Positions 35,744-44,103 of a DNA stretch of 64,000 bases are shown piece by piece (position 1 is the stretch's first letter; each line of letters begins with the position of its first letter). Under the pieces are notes generated by a model. The model ran no database searches and was not told the DNA's origin. It saw only the letters and a list, made by a program, of their open reading frames with translations. The stretch is from NCBI GenBank assembly GCA_035465395.1, contig DATHRK010000101.1, positions 1 to 64,000 on the forward strand, written 5' to 3'. Source of the stretch: DATHRK01 sp035465395. Its GTDB lineage: Bacteria > Gemmatimonadota > Gemmatimonadetes > Longimicrobiales > RSA9. The position numbers and the translations under genes are program-made.

Positions 35744-36576
35744 GTCCCCAGGGCGAGCCGCCGGTCACGGTCATCGAGCCGCCCCGCCGATGGGTGCCGG
35801 TCGATCTGGGAGCGTTGTGGCAGTACCGCGAGCTGCTCTACTTCCTGGTCTGGCGCGACATCAAGGTACGCTACAAGCAGACCGCGCTGGGCGCGGCGTG
35901 GGCGGTGATCCAGCCGTTCTTCACGATGGTGGTCTTCAGCATCTTCTTCGGGCGCCTCGCGCAGGTGCCTTCCGACGGCGCCCCGTACCCCATCTTCAGC
36001 TTCGCCGCGCTCGTGCCGTGGGGCTTCTTCGCCAACGGCCTCACGCAGTCGTCGAACAGCATCGTCGCCAACCGCGACCTGATCACGAAGGTCTACTTCC
36101 CCCGTCTGGCGATCCCTACGGCCACGGTGCTGGCGGGCCTCGTGGATTTCGCGATCGCGTTCGTGGTGCTGCTCGCGATGATGGGCTACTACGGGATCGC
36201 GCCGACGCCGAACGTCGTCTGGATCCTGCCGCTACTGGTGCTCGCGCTCGTGACGGCGCTCGGGGTGGGCCTCTGGTTGTCGGCGCTGAACGTTCGCTAC
36301 CGCGATGTCCGTCACGCGCTGCCGTTCGTGGTCCAGGCGTGGCTGTTCATCACGCCGATCGCGTACCCGAGCAGCCTGCTCTCCGAGCCCTGGCGCACCG
36401 TGTACGGGCTGAACCCGATGGCCGGCGTCGTGGAAGGCTTCCGCTGGGCCCTCCTCGGCACCGACTCCGCGCCGCCGGCGATGGTCGCCGTGTCGGCGGT
36501 GGTGGCCGTGGTGATCCTGGTGTCGGGCGCCTTCTACTTCCGCCGCGTCGAGGCGCGCTTCGCCGATGTCGTCTGA
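35740..36576 (+). CDS. ABC-2 polysaccharide export permease, Wzm-like
   Basis: 278 residues with six predicted membrane helices. Begins with a cytoplasmic amphipathic stretch and the conserved W-R-D-I-K-V-R-Y-K-Q-T-x-L-G-x-x-W-A-V-I-Q-P, the signature of Wzm/TagG/KpsM-type O-antigen, teichoic acid and capsule exporters. Later motifs L-N-V-R-Y-R-D-V and N-P-M-A-G-V-V-E-G-F-R-W are typical. The start is TTG in a TTGA overlap, with caggag upstream. It should pair with the ATPase encoded next (they overlap by 11 bases) to move a lipid-linked glycan across the inner membrane. Confidence 0.9.
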   Translation: MSPQGEPPVTVIEPPRRWVPVDLGALWQYRELLYFLVWRDIKVRYKQTALGAAWAVIQPFFTMVVFSIFFGRLAQVPSDGAPYPIFSFAALVPWGFFANGLTQSSNSIVANRDLITKVYFPRLAIPTATVLAGLVDFAIAFVVLLAMMGYYGIAPTPNVVWILPLLVLALVTALGVGLWLSALNVRYRDVRHALPFVVQAWLFITPIAYPSSLLSEPWRTVYGLNPMAGVVEGFRWALLGTDSAPPAMVAVSAVVAVVILVSGAFYFRRVEARFADVV

Positions 36577-37906
36577 GCGCCCCCCGGCGATCCACGTGCG
36601 CGCCTTGGGCAAGCGCTACCGCGTCGCCGCGCTCCAGTCTCGGCACAACACGCTCCGCGACCACCTGGCGGGCGCCGCGCGCGAGGCGTGGACCCGAGCC
36701 ACCCGCGCGCTGCGCGGGCGCCCGCCCCCCGGCGCCGAGACGATATGGGCTCTCCGCGACGTCGACTTCGATGTCGCGCCGGGCGAGGCGGTCGGCGTCA
36801 TCGGCGGGAACGGAGCGGGCAAGAGCACGCTCCTGAAGCTGCTGTCGCGGATCACGCAGCCGACCGAGGGGCGCGGGGAGATCCGCGGCCGCATCGGCTC
36901 GCTGTTGGAGGTGGGGACCGGCTTCCACTCCGAGTTGACGGGCCGCGAGAACACGTTCCTGAACGGCGCCATCCTGGGCATGCGCCGATCGGAGATCCGG
37001 CGGAAGTTCGACAGCATCGTCGACTTCGCCGGGGTGGAGCGGTTCATCGACACCCCCGTGAAGTTCTACTCGAGCGGCATGTACCTGCGGCTCGCGTTCG
37101 CGGTCGCGGCGCACATGGACCCCGACATCCTCGTGGTCGACGAGGTCCTGGCGGTCGGGGACCACGACTTCCGCGCCCGCTGCCTGCAGAAGATGCACGA
37201 CATCTCCGCCGGCGAGGGGCGCACGGTGCTCTTCGTGAGCCACGACATGGGCGCCATCCGTCGGCTGTGCGGACGCTGCCTGTTGCTCTCGCAGGGTCGT
37301 TTGATCGCGGACGGGGAGACGGGCGACGTGGTGCGCCGCCACCTGACGGACGCCGCCGAGGGGTCGCTGCCCGCGCGCTGGATAGAGGTGCGCGGGGTGG
37401 CGCGGGCGGGCACCGGCGAGGCCACGTTCCGCTCCCTGCGCCTGCGCAGCGATCGCGCCGAGACCGCGTTCCAGCCGTACCGCGACGGTCCGCTCACCGT
37501 GGACGTCGACATCGCCTCGGACAGCGACCGCGTCGCGACCAGCCTCGCGGTCACACTCTACGACCAGGCCGGTAACAAGCTCGTGAACGCCGACTCGACG
37601 GCGCTGGCGATGCCGATCCCGCTACGCGCCGGCTCCAACGGCTACCGCGTCACGATACGCGCGGTCCACCTGAATCCGGGGATGTACACGCTGGGGCTCT
37701 GGCTCTCGGATGGACGGAACACGCCGTTGGACTACGTTCCCCGCGCGTTCCACGTGGAAGTCGTGGAGGCGGATGAGGGCCCCGCCGGCCCGCGGCCCGA
37801 CGGCGACGGGACGGTGTCCTGTGACTACGTCGTCGAGCCGCTGTCGGACGACATCGGGACGGTTCCGGGAGACGAAAGCGGCGCCGACCCCGAGCCGCCT
37901 CGGTAG
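36566..37906 (+). CDS. Polysaccharide export ABC ATPase with Wzt C-terminal domain
   Basis: 446 residues. Walker A G-N-G-A-G-K86-S-T, the signature Y-S-S-G-M-Y-x-R-L-A-F, Walker B I-L-V-V-D-E-V-L-A-V-G-D and switch S-H-D-M mark the Wzt/TagH/KpsT subfamily. After residue about 290 an additional beta-rich domain of about 120 residues corresponds to the Wzt C-terminal domain that reads the modified non-reducing end of the polymer. So export is probably coupled to a chain-end modification (methyl, sulfate or similar), and methyl- and sulfotransferase genes are found next door. The last 82 bases overlap the convergent glycosyltransferase gene at 37825. Confidence 0.9.
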   Translation: MSSERPPAIHVRALGKRYRVAALQSRHNTLRDHLAGAAREAWTRATRALRGRPPPGAETIWALRDVDFDVAPGEAVGVIGGNGAGKSTLLKLLSRITQPTEGRGEIRGRIGSLLEVGTGFHSELTGRENTFLNGAILGMRRSEIRRKFDSIVDFAGVERFIDTPVKFYSSGMYLRLAFAVAAHMDPDILVVDEVLAVGDHDFRARCLQKMHDISAGEGRTVLFVSHDMGAIRRLCGRCLLLSQGRLIADGETGDVVRRHLTDAAEGSLPARWIEVRGVARAGTGEATFRSLRLRSDRAETAFQPYRDGPLTVDVDIASDSDRVATSLAVTLYDQAGNKLVNADSTALAMPIPLRAGSNGYRVTIRAVHLNPGMYTLGLWLSDGRNTPLDYVPRAFHVEVVEADEGPAGPRPDGDGTVSCDYVVEPLSDDIGTVPGDESGADPEPPR

Positions 37907-38823
37907 CGCCACTTCCACTGGGCGAATGCGGTAAGAATCCCACCCAGGTTGGCGAGCTCGGGGAACGCCGCCGGCCCGACTCGCAGCAGCCGGATGGGGA
38001 GCCGGAGCACCGGCCGATACATCGCCCTCCACAGACGGACCCAGCCGTAGCGGTCGCGGAACGTTGCGTGCTTGGCCAGAAACGCCCCCTGTCCGCGGCC
38101 GTAGTTCCAGCGCAGGGCCGTGAACTCGTCCAGCCTGCGCCACGCGCGGTGGTACAGCGCGGCTTCCGGCACGTAGCGGATGCGTATGCCGGCCCTCAAC
38201 ACCCGGTACGCAAACTCGTTGTCCTCGCCCCCAGGGAACGGGGTGCCCGGGCCGATACGCTCGTCGAAGCCTCCGACCCGACGCGGTATCGAGCGGTGCA
38301 TCGCCATGTTCAGCGGGAAGAGGATGTCGTAGACGGGTTGCGGCGCGTCGTAGACGGCCGGCTCCGTCCGCTCGATCGTCGATGGGACGAAGGTGCCGGG
38401 CTCGCCCGGTTCCGGCAGTACGCGGCCGGTCACCACTTCGTCCGCCCCGCCCGCGACGGCCGCCGCCAGTAACGTCCGAAGCCAGTCCGGCTCCACGCGC
38501 ACGTCGTCGTGCGTGCACACCAGGAACTCGTGGCTCGAGGCGCCGATGGCTTCGTTCATGGCCCGGCTCAGGCCCACGCTCGCGCTGGCGATGTAGCGGA
38601 CGGCGGGCCCCCCGTCTCCCAGTTCCGCGGCGCGCGCAGCGCACGCCTTCGCGATCAGCGCCGGCAGCTCCACGTCGGGCTCGTCGCTCTGGTCGACGAT
38701 CACGATCTCTGCCGGCAGCAGATCGCCCGCCGCGATCGAGAGCATGGTATCGCGCAGCAGGTCGCGGCGGTTGCGCGTGGGGACCAGCAGCGAGCAGGGG
38801 GGCAGCTGCCCGGGGGCGCTCAC
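37825..38823 (-). CDS. Glycosyltransferase family 2 protein
   Basis: 332 residues, GT-A fold. N-terminal C-S-L-L-V-P-T-R-N-R-R-D-L-L-R-D-T and V-D-Q-S-D-E, then the donor-binding V-C-T-H-D-D-V-R-V-E-P-D-W (D-x-D type) and G-G-F-D-E-R-I-G-P-G-T-P-F-P-G-G-E-D-N-E-F-A-Y-R, the acceptor-site E-D motif. Transfers a sugar from a nucleotide-sugar donor to the growing glycan on the cytoplasmic side; sugar specificity is not readable. GTG start overlaps the upstream gene (GTGA). Last gene of the operon that starts at 46008; its 3' end overlaps the 3' end of the Wzt gene by 82 bases. Confidence 0.85.
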   Translation of the reverse strand: MSAPGQLPPCSLLVPTRNRRDLLRDTMLSIAAGDLLPAEIVIVDQSDEPDVELPALIAKACAARAAELGDGGPAVRYIASASVGLSRAMNEAIGASSHEFLVCTHDDVRVEPDWLRTLLAAAVAGGADEVVTGRVLPEPGEPGTFVPSTIERTEPAVYDAPQPVYDILFPLNMAMHRSIPRRVGGFDERIGPGTPFPGGEDNEFAYRVLRAGIRIRYVPEAALYHRAWRRLDEFTALRWNYGRGQGAFLAKHATFRDRYGWVRLWRAMYRPVLRLPIRLLRVGPAAFPELANLGGILTAFAQWKWRYRGGSGSAPLSSPGTVPMSSDSGSTT

Positions 38824-39818
38824 CGGCCGCTCCCGGGTTGCGTCTCCCCGGTGGCATCCTCCCCCGTCGACCCACCGCCGGCCGTGGCTGCGTGTGCGGC
38901 CCCTTCCGAGCGGCCCCGATCCGCCGGGCGCACGGCGTCCAGGGCGCCCCGGAAGAGGCCGGCGATCGCACCGGCGTTGCCGCGGCGCGCCTCGCGGGCG
39001 GCGGCGCGGACCACGCCCAGCGGAGCGCCCAGGGCGAGGAAGCCGGCCCACTCCAGCGGCGTCGCGTGGCGCGCCATCAGGCGGAACCAGTTGCGCGCCT
39101 TACCGCGCGCGTAGGCGGCGGAGAACCGCTTTCCCACGTGGGTTCGGTTGTAACGGTGGTAGGCGACGGCCGTCGGTATGAACAGCGCCTCGTGTCCCGC
39201 TGCGCGGACGCGGAGGGAGAAGTCGAGGTCCTCGGGCCCGTACGGATTGAAGCCGGTGTCGAACCCGCCGAGCTCCTCGAACACCGAGCGGCGCACCAGC
39301 GTGGCGCCGCCCGCCGCCACGCAGGGGCGCACGCGGTCGTACTGGCCGCGGTCGACCTCGCCGATGCCGACGGGGCGCGTGCGGCCCAGCCAGAAGCGTA
39401 CGTCGCACCCGCCGCCGTCGTTGAGCAGCTCCGGGTGCGCCATCATGCGAAGCTTCGCCTGCGCCTGGGCGAGCGCCGGGCGCGCACGATGCGCGTCCGC
39501 GAGCTCTCGGACGAACCCGGGCTCGACCACCATGTCGTTGTCCAGGAAGAGCAGGTGGGTCGGGTCCCACAACTCGGCCGCCAGGGCCGCTGCCGCGTTG
39601 CGTCCGCCCGCGACGCCGAGGTTGGATCCCGCCACATGGTAGTGGGCGCTGGGGTGGTCCGACATCCGCTGGGCGGTTCCGTCGCCGGTCCCGTTCTCCC
39701 ACACCAGCACATCGAAGGGCTCCTCGTGGCGCAGCCGCTCGAGGCTCTCCAGACACGCGAACAGATCGTCCGGCTGATCGTAGGTCAGCAGCGTCACCGC
39801 GATCCGCATGTCCCTCAC
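38820..39818 (-). CDS. Glycosyltransferase family 2 protein
   Basis: 332 residues. I-A-V-T-L-L-T-Y-D-Q-P-D-D-L-x-A-C-L-x-S-L at the N-terminus, G-S-N-L-G-V-A-G-G-R-N-A-A-A, L-F-L-D-N-D-M-V-V-E-P-G-F as the metal-binding D-x-D, and G-G-F-D-x-G-F-N-P-Y-G-P-E-D-L-D-F-S-L-R as the acceptor motif: rhamnosyl/galactosyl-type GT2. About 70 C-terminal residues are Ala/Gly/Arg-rich. The GTG at 39818 overlaps the previous gene in GTGA; an ATG nine bases further in is an alternative start. Part of the run of three consecutive GT2 genes. Confidence 0.85.
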   Translation of the reverse strand: MRDMRIAVTLLTYDQPDDLFACLESLERLRHEEPFDVLVWENGTGDGTAQRMSDHPSAHYHVAGSNLGVAGGRNAAAALAAELWDPTHLLFLDNDMVVEPGFVRELADAHRARPALAQAQAKLRMMAHPELLNDGGGCDVRFWLGRTRPVGIGEVDRGQYDRVRPCVAAGGATLVRRSVFEELGGFDTGFNPYGPEDLDFSLRVRAAGHEALFIPTAVAYHRYNRTHVGKRFSAAYARGKARNWFRLMARHATPLEWAGFLALGAPLGVVRAAAREARRGNAGAIAGLFRGALDAVRPADRGRSEGAAHAATAGGGSTGEDATGETQPGSGR

Positions 39819-40675
39819 GCGTCGTCCCGACGGTGCCGCAGGCCGGCGAGCAGGCCGGGAAGGAAGTGCACGACGTACGCCGCGCCGTGCATGCGCAGTT
39901 CGCGGTCGCGGCGGATCACTCCACGCGCCCAGCGCCGAGCCGCGCGCGCCGTGTTGACCGCCGCGCGCAGCGCCATGAAGCCGTCGCCGCGCCCGATGTG
40001 CTTGCCGTAGAAGCCGGCCTGACTCCGCGCGTAGGTGCGGTAGCGGGCCTTGCGCTCCGCCTCATCGCGCCAGGGGGCGTGCCGGACCAGGACCTCGGGG
40101 GCATACACGATCGGCACTCCCCGGCGCAGCGCCCGGTACGCCCAGTCGCCGTCTTCCGCGGCGCGCACGGAGGGGTGCTCGTCGAAGGGACCGACGCGCC
40201 GGAACGTGTCCAACGAGAACCCCACGTTGCCGCCGGACAAGGGGTCGAAGGTGATCCCCGGACGCGTCACCCTGCGCTCCCGGCGCGACGGGGCGGTGTC
40301 CACGTTCGGTCCATCCCCGACCGAGCCGACGCGACCCGACACGATCGCGTCCGGCTGAGCCCTGAGCCGAGCCGCCATGGTCTCGATCCAGTCCGGAGCG
40401 GCCATACAGTCGTCGTCGGTGATGGCGACGAAGCGGGTGGAGACCTGCCGGATGCCCGCGTTGACCGCCACGGATCGGCCGGTGGCGTGATTGCGGTGCA
40501 CGTCGAGCACGAGGCCCGACGGGGCGAGCTCCGCCGCCCATTCCTCGAACGGGAGCTCACCACCCTGGTCGGCGATCACGACCCGCTGCGGCAGGACGCT
40601 GCCCTCGGTCAGCCGCCGCAGCGCCTCGAGGAGGATGGGCCGGCCGACCGTCGGAATCACGACGGTGAGGTCCAT
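39815..40675 (-). CDS. Glycosyltransferase family 2 protein
   Basis: 286 residues. Starts M-D-L-T-V-V-I-P-T-V-G-R-P at the ATG (first base 40675), then D-Q-G-G, R-S-V-A-V-N-A-G, F-V-A-I-T-D-D-D-C-M-A-A-P-D-W (three Asp metal site) and G-G-N-V-G-F-S-L-D-T-F-R-R-V-G-x-F-D-E ... A-A-E-D-G-D-W-A-Y-R. The frame stays open further upstream, but that sequence is low-complexity and unlike the family. Sixty-four bases separate it from the sulfotransferase gene; its stop overlaps the next GTG. Confidence 0.85.
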   Translation of the reverse strand: MDLTVVIPTVGRPILLEALRRLTEGSVLPQRVVIADQGGELPFEEWAAELAPSGLVLDVHRNHATGRSVAVNAGIRQVSTRFVAITDDDCMAAPDWIETMAARLRAQPDAIVSGRVGSVGDGPNVDTAPSRRERRVTRPGITFDPLSGGNVGFSLDTFRRVGPFDEHPSVRAAEDGDWAYRALRRGVPIVYAPEVLVRHAPWRDEAERKARYRTYARSQAGFYGKHIGRGDGFMALRAAVNTARAARRWARGVIRRDRELRMHGAAYVVHFLPGLLAGLRHRRDDA

Positions 40676-40739
40676 GGCCCGGCCTCTGGGTGGGGGCGGC
40701 GAGTGCGGTGTCTCCGCGCCGTCGGCGTGGTCGGCCACG

Positions 40740-41813
40740 TCAGTCCTCGGCGGTGGCGATGCGCGGTGCCGGCCAGGACGGCGGCTCCGTGCCCGTGGCC
40801 GAGGCGGAGCCGGTCGCGGCGGCGTCGGGATCGAGGCCGGCCGCCCGCAGTCGCTCTCGCGCCTCCCGTCGCGGTGCTCGATCCGATCCGTAGATCCAAT
40901 CCAGCTCCAGCCGCTCCACGACTTCGCGGACCTGGCCGGCCTGTTCCCGGGACAGCCGCTCCAGCCAGCGGTGCGGACTCGCCCCCGCACCCGCCGACCC
41001 ACGGATGCGAGCGGTCGGCGACGGTCTGCGGAGGGCGCGCGGAGAGGTGTCCACGGGCGTCCGGCCGATGCGCGCGTGGATCTCCGCGAGGACGCCAGCC
41101 GGGTCGCTCACGAGGTCCTCGTAGAAGACGACCGCCGTGCCGTCGTCAGGTCGGTACTGGGCGGTCGCCACGAGGTAGTGAATGCCCCACACGAGCGCAT
41201 GGCGCGCCTCGGGCGTACGCAGGGTGCGGGCCCATTCGACGTGATCGGCGAGGTGGGCCGCCACGAGCCTCTCGTCGCCGAGCATCGCGTCCACGTCCAT
41301 CGCGGGCGGCCAGCCCGCCTCCATGCGCGAGAGAACAACCGCCGCGGGATGCCGCACGAGCAGCACCATGGGAACCTGGGGAAAGCACCGACGCAGCCAG
41401 GCGAGCATCAGGTTCGCGCGCACCGACTTCACCACCCGTCCGGTGGGCAGCAGCCGGGAGGCCTGGCGGTCGACCCACCAGCCGCGCAGCGCGCCGCTGA
41501 AGATGTCCTTGCAGAAGGCCTCCAGCTCGGGATCGTCGTCGTCGGGTGCGCGGAACGGCATCAGCCCGAACGGGGCGGCCCGGGGGACGTGCACGGGGTG
41601 CAGCGGCTCGAAGACGATACGCGCGCCGAGGCCGTTGGCGAGAATTCCGCCGAGCCAGGTCGTCCCGCTGCGCGCGGTGCCCACGACCGCGACCGCGTGT
41701 GCGGGGTCGCGTAACCGGTCCCAGTAGACCGGCGCCAACAGCCGGGCTCGGGTCCGTCGGAACACGCGGCGCAGGAACCAGCGAGCCCTCTTCCGGCGGG
41801 TCACGGCGCTCAT
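40740..41813 (-). CDS. PAPS-dependent sulfotransferase
   Basis: 357 residues. The 5'-phosphosulfate loop V-V-G-T-A-R48-S-G-T-T-W53-L-G and the 3'-phosphate motif L-L-V-R-H-P-A-A-V-V-L-S-R identify the sulfotransferase family that takes sulfate from PAPS. Arg-rich N-terminus, no signal peptide, so cytoplasmic. Within a glycosyltransferase operon it most likely sulfates a sugar of the exported polysaccharide, or its terminal residue. PAPS synthesis genes are not in the window. ATG overlaps the stop of the GT4 gene upstream (ATGA). Confidence 0.82.
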   Translation of the reverse strand: MSAVTRRKRARWFLRRVFRRTRARLLAPVYWDRLRDPAHAVAVVGTARSGTTWLGGILANGLGARIVFEPLHPVHVPRAAPFGLMPFRAPDDDDPELEAFCKDIFSGALRGWWVDRQASRLLPTGRVVKSVRANLMLAWLRRCFPQVPMVLLVRHPAAVVLSRMEAGWPPAMDVDAMLGDERLVAAHLADHVEWARTLRTPEARHALVWGIHYLVATAQYRPDDGTAVVFYEDLVSDPAGVLAEIHARIGRTPVDTSPRALRRPSPTARIRGSAGAGASPHRWLERLSREQAGQVREVVERLELDWIYGSDRAPRREARERLRAAGLDPDAAATGSASATGTEPPSWPAPRIATAED

Positions 41814-43015
41814 GACCCGGGCCCTCCGAGGCGCGCGAAAAGGCCCTCGTACGCCGAGACGACGCTGGCCGCCGCGTATCGTTCGTGCGCCACACGCTCG
41901 GCGGCCGCGCCGATGGCATCCATGCGCGGCCCGCCCTCGACGAGGGCCTCCAGCGCGGCGCCGAGGGCGGTCTCGTCGCCGGGTTCGACCAGCGTGCCGG
42001 TCACGCCGTCATCGACGATCTCACGCATCGCGCCGACGGGCGTCGCCACGCACGGAAGCCCGCAGGCCATCGCCTCCACCAGGGAAAGGCCGAACGCCTC
42101 CTTCTCGGAGGGAAGGACGAATCCGTCCGCTGCCCGCAGGTACCGCTCGACGCCGCTCACGGCACCAGTGAAGCGCACGTTGCGGGCCAGTCCCTGCCGC
42201 GCCACGAAGTCCCTGAGATCCCTTTCACACCCGTGTATGTCGAGCCCCTGGGCCCCGACGATCAGGAGGAGCGCGTCGGGGCGGGTCTCGGCGATCGGGC
42301 GCCACGCGCGCAGGAGCCCGGGGAGGCCCTTGTAGGACACCAGGCGCCCGGTGTAGGCGACGACGCGCGCCTCGGGGGGCAGGGCGAGGTCCCGGCGCAG
42401 GCGCGCGCGTTCCCCAGGGCCCGCGGGGCGAAAGCGCGTCGGGTCGAAGCCGTTCGGGATGCGGTGGATGCGTTCGGGGGGCACCCCGTGGGCACGATAC
42501 TCTGCCTCGATGTCGGCGGAGAGCGCGACCCACGCGGCTGCGCCGCGGAGCAGCCGGTTGCGGGCCCCGAGCGCCATTTTCACCAACGCGCCGTCCGCGG
42601 CCAGGCCGAGGCGCGCCAGGCCCCGATCGAAGAAGGCGCCCGAGAGCTCGCCGTTGTTGTCGGCCTTGAGGACGACAGGGGCACCGCCGAACGCCGAGAG
42701 GGCGCGCGCGGGGATCCCCAGGACCCGAAACCCCGACACGAGCACCGCGTCGGCCGCGCGCAGGAGGCGCCCGGCTCCCATCGGCACCACGGCGCCCAGC
42801 GCCCATTTGGCCAGGTGATGGTGCAGGCTCGGGCCGAGCCGGACGACGCGTACGCCCGCCACCGTCTCGCGCCTGGAGAGCGCCCGGGACGTGCGGCGCG
42901 TAACGACGGCGACCGCGTGCCCACGCTCGGCGAGGCCCTCCGCCAGCAGGCGCGCCTGGGTTTCCCCGCCGCCGACCACCGGCGCGTACGTCTCGGTCAG
43001 GATCGCGATACGCAT
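41810..43015 (-). CDS. Glycosyltransferase family 4 protein
   Basis: 401 residues, GT-B fold. M-R-I-A-I-L-T-E-T-Y-A-P-V-V-G-G-G-E-T-Q at the start; C-terminal half with R-I-P-N-G-F-D, Y-T-G-R-L-V-S-Y-K-G-L, F-V-L-P-S-E-K-E-A-F-G-L-S-L-V-E-A-M-A-C-G-L-P, the E-x7-E retaining glycosyltransferase signature. ATG at 43015; upstream frame is a shadow of the deacetylase gene region. There are 50 bases between the deacetylase stop and this start. Adds a hexose or related sugar; specificity unknown. Confidence 0.9.
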   Translation of the reverse strand: MRIAILTETYAPVVGGGETQARLLAEGLAERGHAVAVVTRRTSRALSRRETVAGVRVVRLGPSLHHHLAKWALGAVVPMGAGRLLRAADAVLVSGFRVLGIPARALSAFGGAPVVLKADNNGELSGAFFDRGLARLGLAADGALVKMALGARNRLLRGAAAWVALSADIEAEYRAHGVPPERIHRIPNGFDPTRFRPAGPGERARLRRDLALPPEARVVAYTGRLVSYKGLPGLLRAWRPIAETRPDALLLIVGAQGLDIHGCERDLRDFVARQGLARNVRFTGAVSGVERYLRAADGFVLPSEKEAFGLSLVEAMACGLPCVATPVGAMREIVDDGVTGTLVEPGDETALGAALEALVEGGPRMDAIGAAAERVAHERYAAASVVSAYEGLFARLGGPGS

Positions 43016-43065
43016 GCGGGTCGGGGTCGGGGCGATGCGCGACTCACGAGCGGTCGGTGGGGCGC

Positions 43066-44103
43066 TCAGGTGGCGGGCTCGTCCTGGGCCGCGGGCCACG
43101 TCGCCCCCGCGCCGCGGGCGCCGGCGTGCGCCCTCTCGTGGGGCCGGCCGGTACCGCCGGCGCCGTCGGCGTCCGCACCGGCGTACGTGGAACCCGCCGC
43201 GGCCGAGGCGGGCGAACGCTCCTGGAGGCGGCGGTCGAGCTCCTCGCCGGTCCAGTCGTAGACCGTGAACCGCGGAATCTCGAACACGGGCGTGGAGGCG
43301 GTGCAGACGCCGGCCATTGCCGCACAAGCGTAGGCGAAGCCCGCTTCGCGGGCGGCCGTGATGGAATGCCGGTCGTATCCGCCGAAGGGGTACGACACGC
43401 CTTCTACGGGACCTCCCGTTACCGCCTCGAGCGCAGCGCGGGATCCGGCGATCTCGTCCATCTGCGCCTCGGCGTCCAGGTCCGTCAGGCACGGGTGGGT
43501 CTTCGTGTGGGCTCCGATCTCGACCAGGGGGTGGGCGGCGAGGCGTGCCAGCTCATCCGGCGTGACGCTCCTCGCCGGAGTTGGCTCGGCCACACCCGCC
43601 AGCGTCGGCTCGCTCGCGATCGCGTCGAGCACGTCCGCGCGCGCCCGGACGTTCAGGCCGCGCAGGTGTCGGTGGAGCCGTCGGAACTCCGGGGTAGGGG
43701 CGGCCCCGCGCCGGGTCAGCCAAAGCCTGGTCATGCGGTCCCACCAGAACTCGCCGCCGAGATCCTCGGAGACCACGAACACGGTGGCTGGCAGGTCCTC
43801 CCGCTCGAGCGCGGGGAGCGCGACCCGAAGATTGTCCTCGTAGCCGTCGTCGAACGTGATGGCGACCCAGCCCTCCACCGATTCGCCGTCCCGGATCGCC
43901 GCAGCGAGGTCCGCCATGCCCACGACGCGCCAGCGTTCGCGCAGCATCGCGAGCTGGTCCGCGAAGCGCTCCGGGGTGACGCGGATGTCGAACGGGTCCT
44001 CGGCGTTCGTGTCCACGCGGTGGTACATCAGCACGAACGCCCCCTGCCGCCAGCGGTCGCCCAGGCGGCGCAGCATCGAGCGGCCCTTGGAGAGCGGGTT
44101 CAT
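43066..44103 (-). CDS. Polysaccharide deacetylase (NodB/CE4 family)
   Basis: 345 residues. F-V-L-M-Y-H-R-V near the N-terminus, the catalytic T-F-D-D-G-Y-E-D-N (metal Asp pair), and G-A-H-T-K-T-H-P for the H-x3-H zinc ligands; Y-P-F-G-G-Y-D resembles motif 3. CE4 enzymes remove N- or O-acetyl groups from glycans. No signal peptide is visible, so it may act on lipid-linked precursors in the cytoplasm. The last ~45 residues are Ala/Gly-rich and dispensable-looking. The ATG shares one base with the stop of the methyltransferase gene (TGATG). Confidence 0.85.
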   Translation of the reverse strand: MNPLSKGRSMLRRLGDRWRQGAFVLMYHRVDTNAEDPFDIRVTPERFADQLAMLRERWRVVGMADLAAAIRDGESVEGWVAITFDDGYEDNLRVALPALEREDLPATVFVVSEDLGGEFWWDRMTRLWLTRRGAAPTPEFRRLHRHLRGLNVRARADVLDAIASEPTLAGVAEPTPARSVTPDELARLAAHPLVEIGAHTKTHPCLTDLDAEAQMDEIAGSRAALEAVTGGPVEGVSYPFGGYDRHSITAAREAGFAYACAAMAGVCTASTPVFEIPRFTVYDWTGEELDRRLQERSPASAAAGSTYAGADADGAGGTGRPHERAHAGARGAGATWPAAQDEPAT

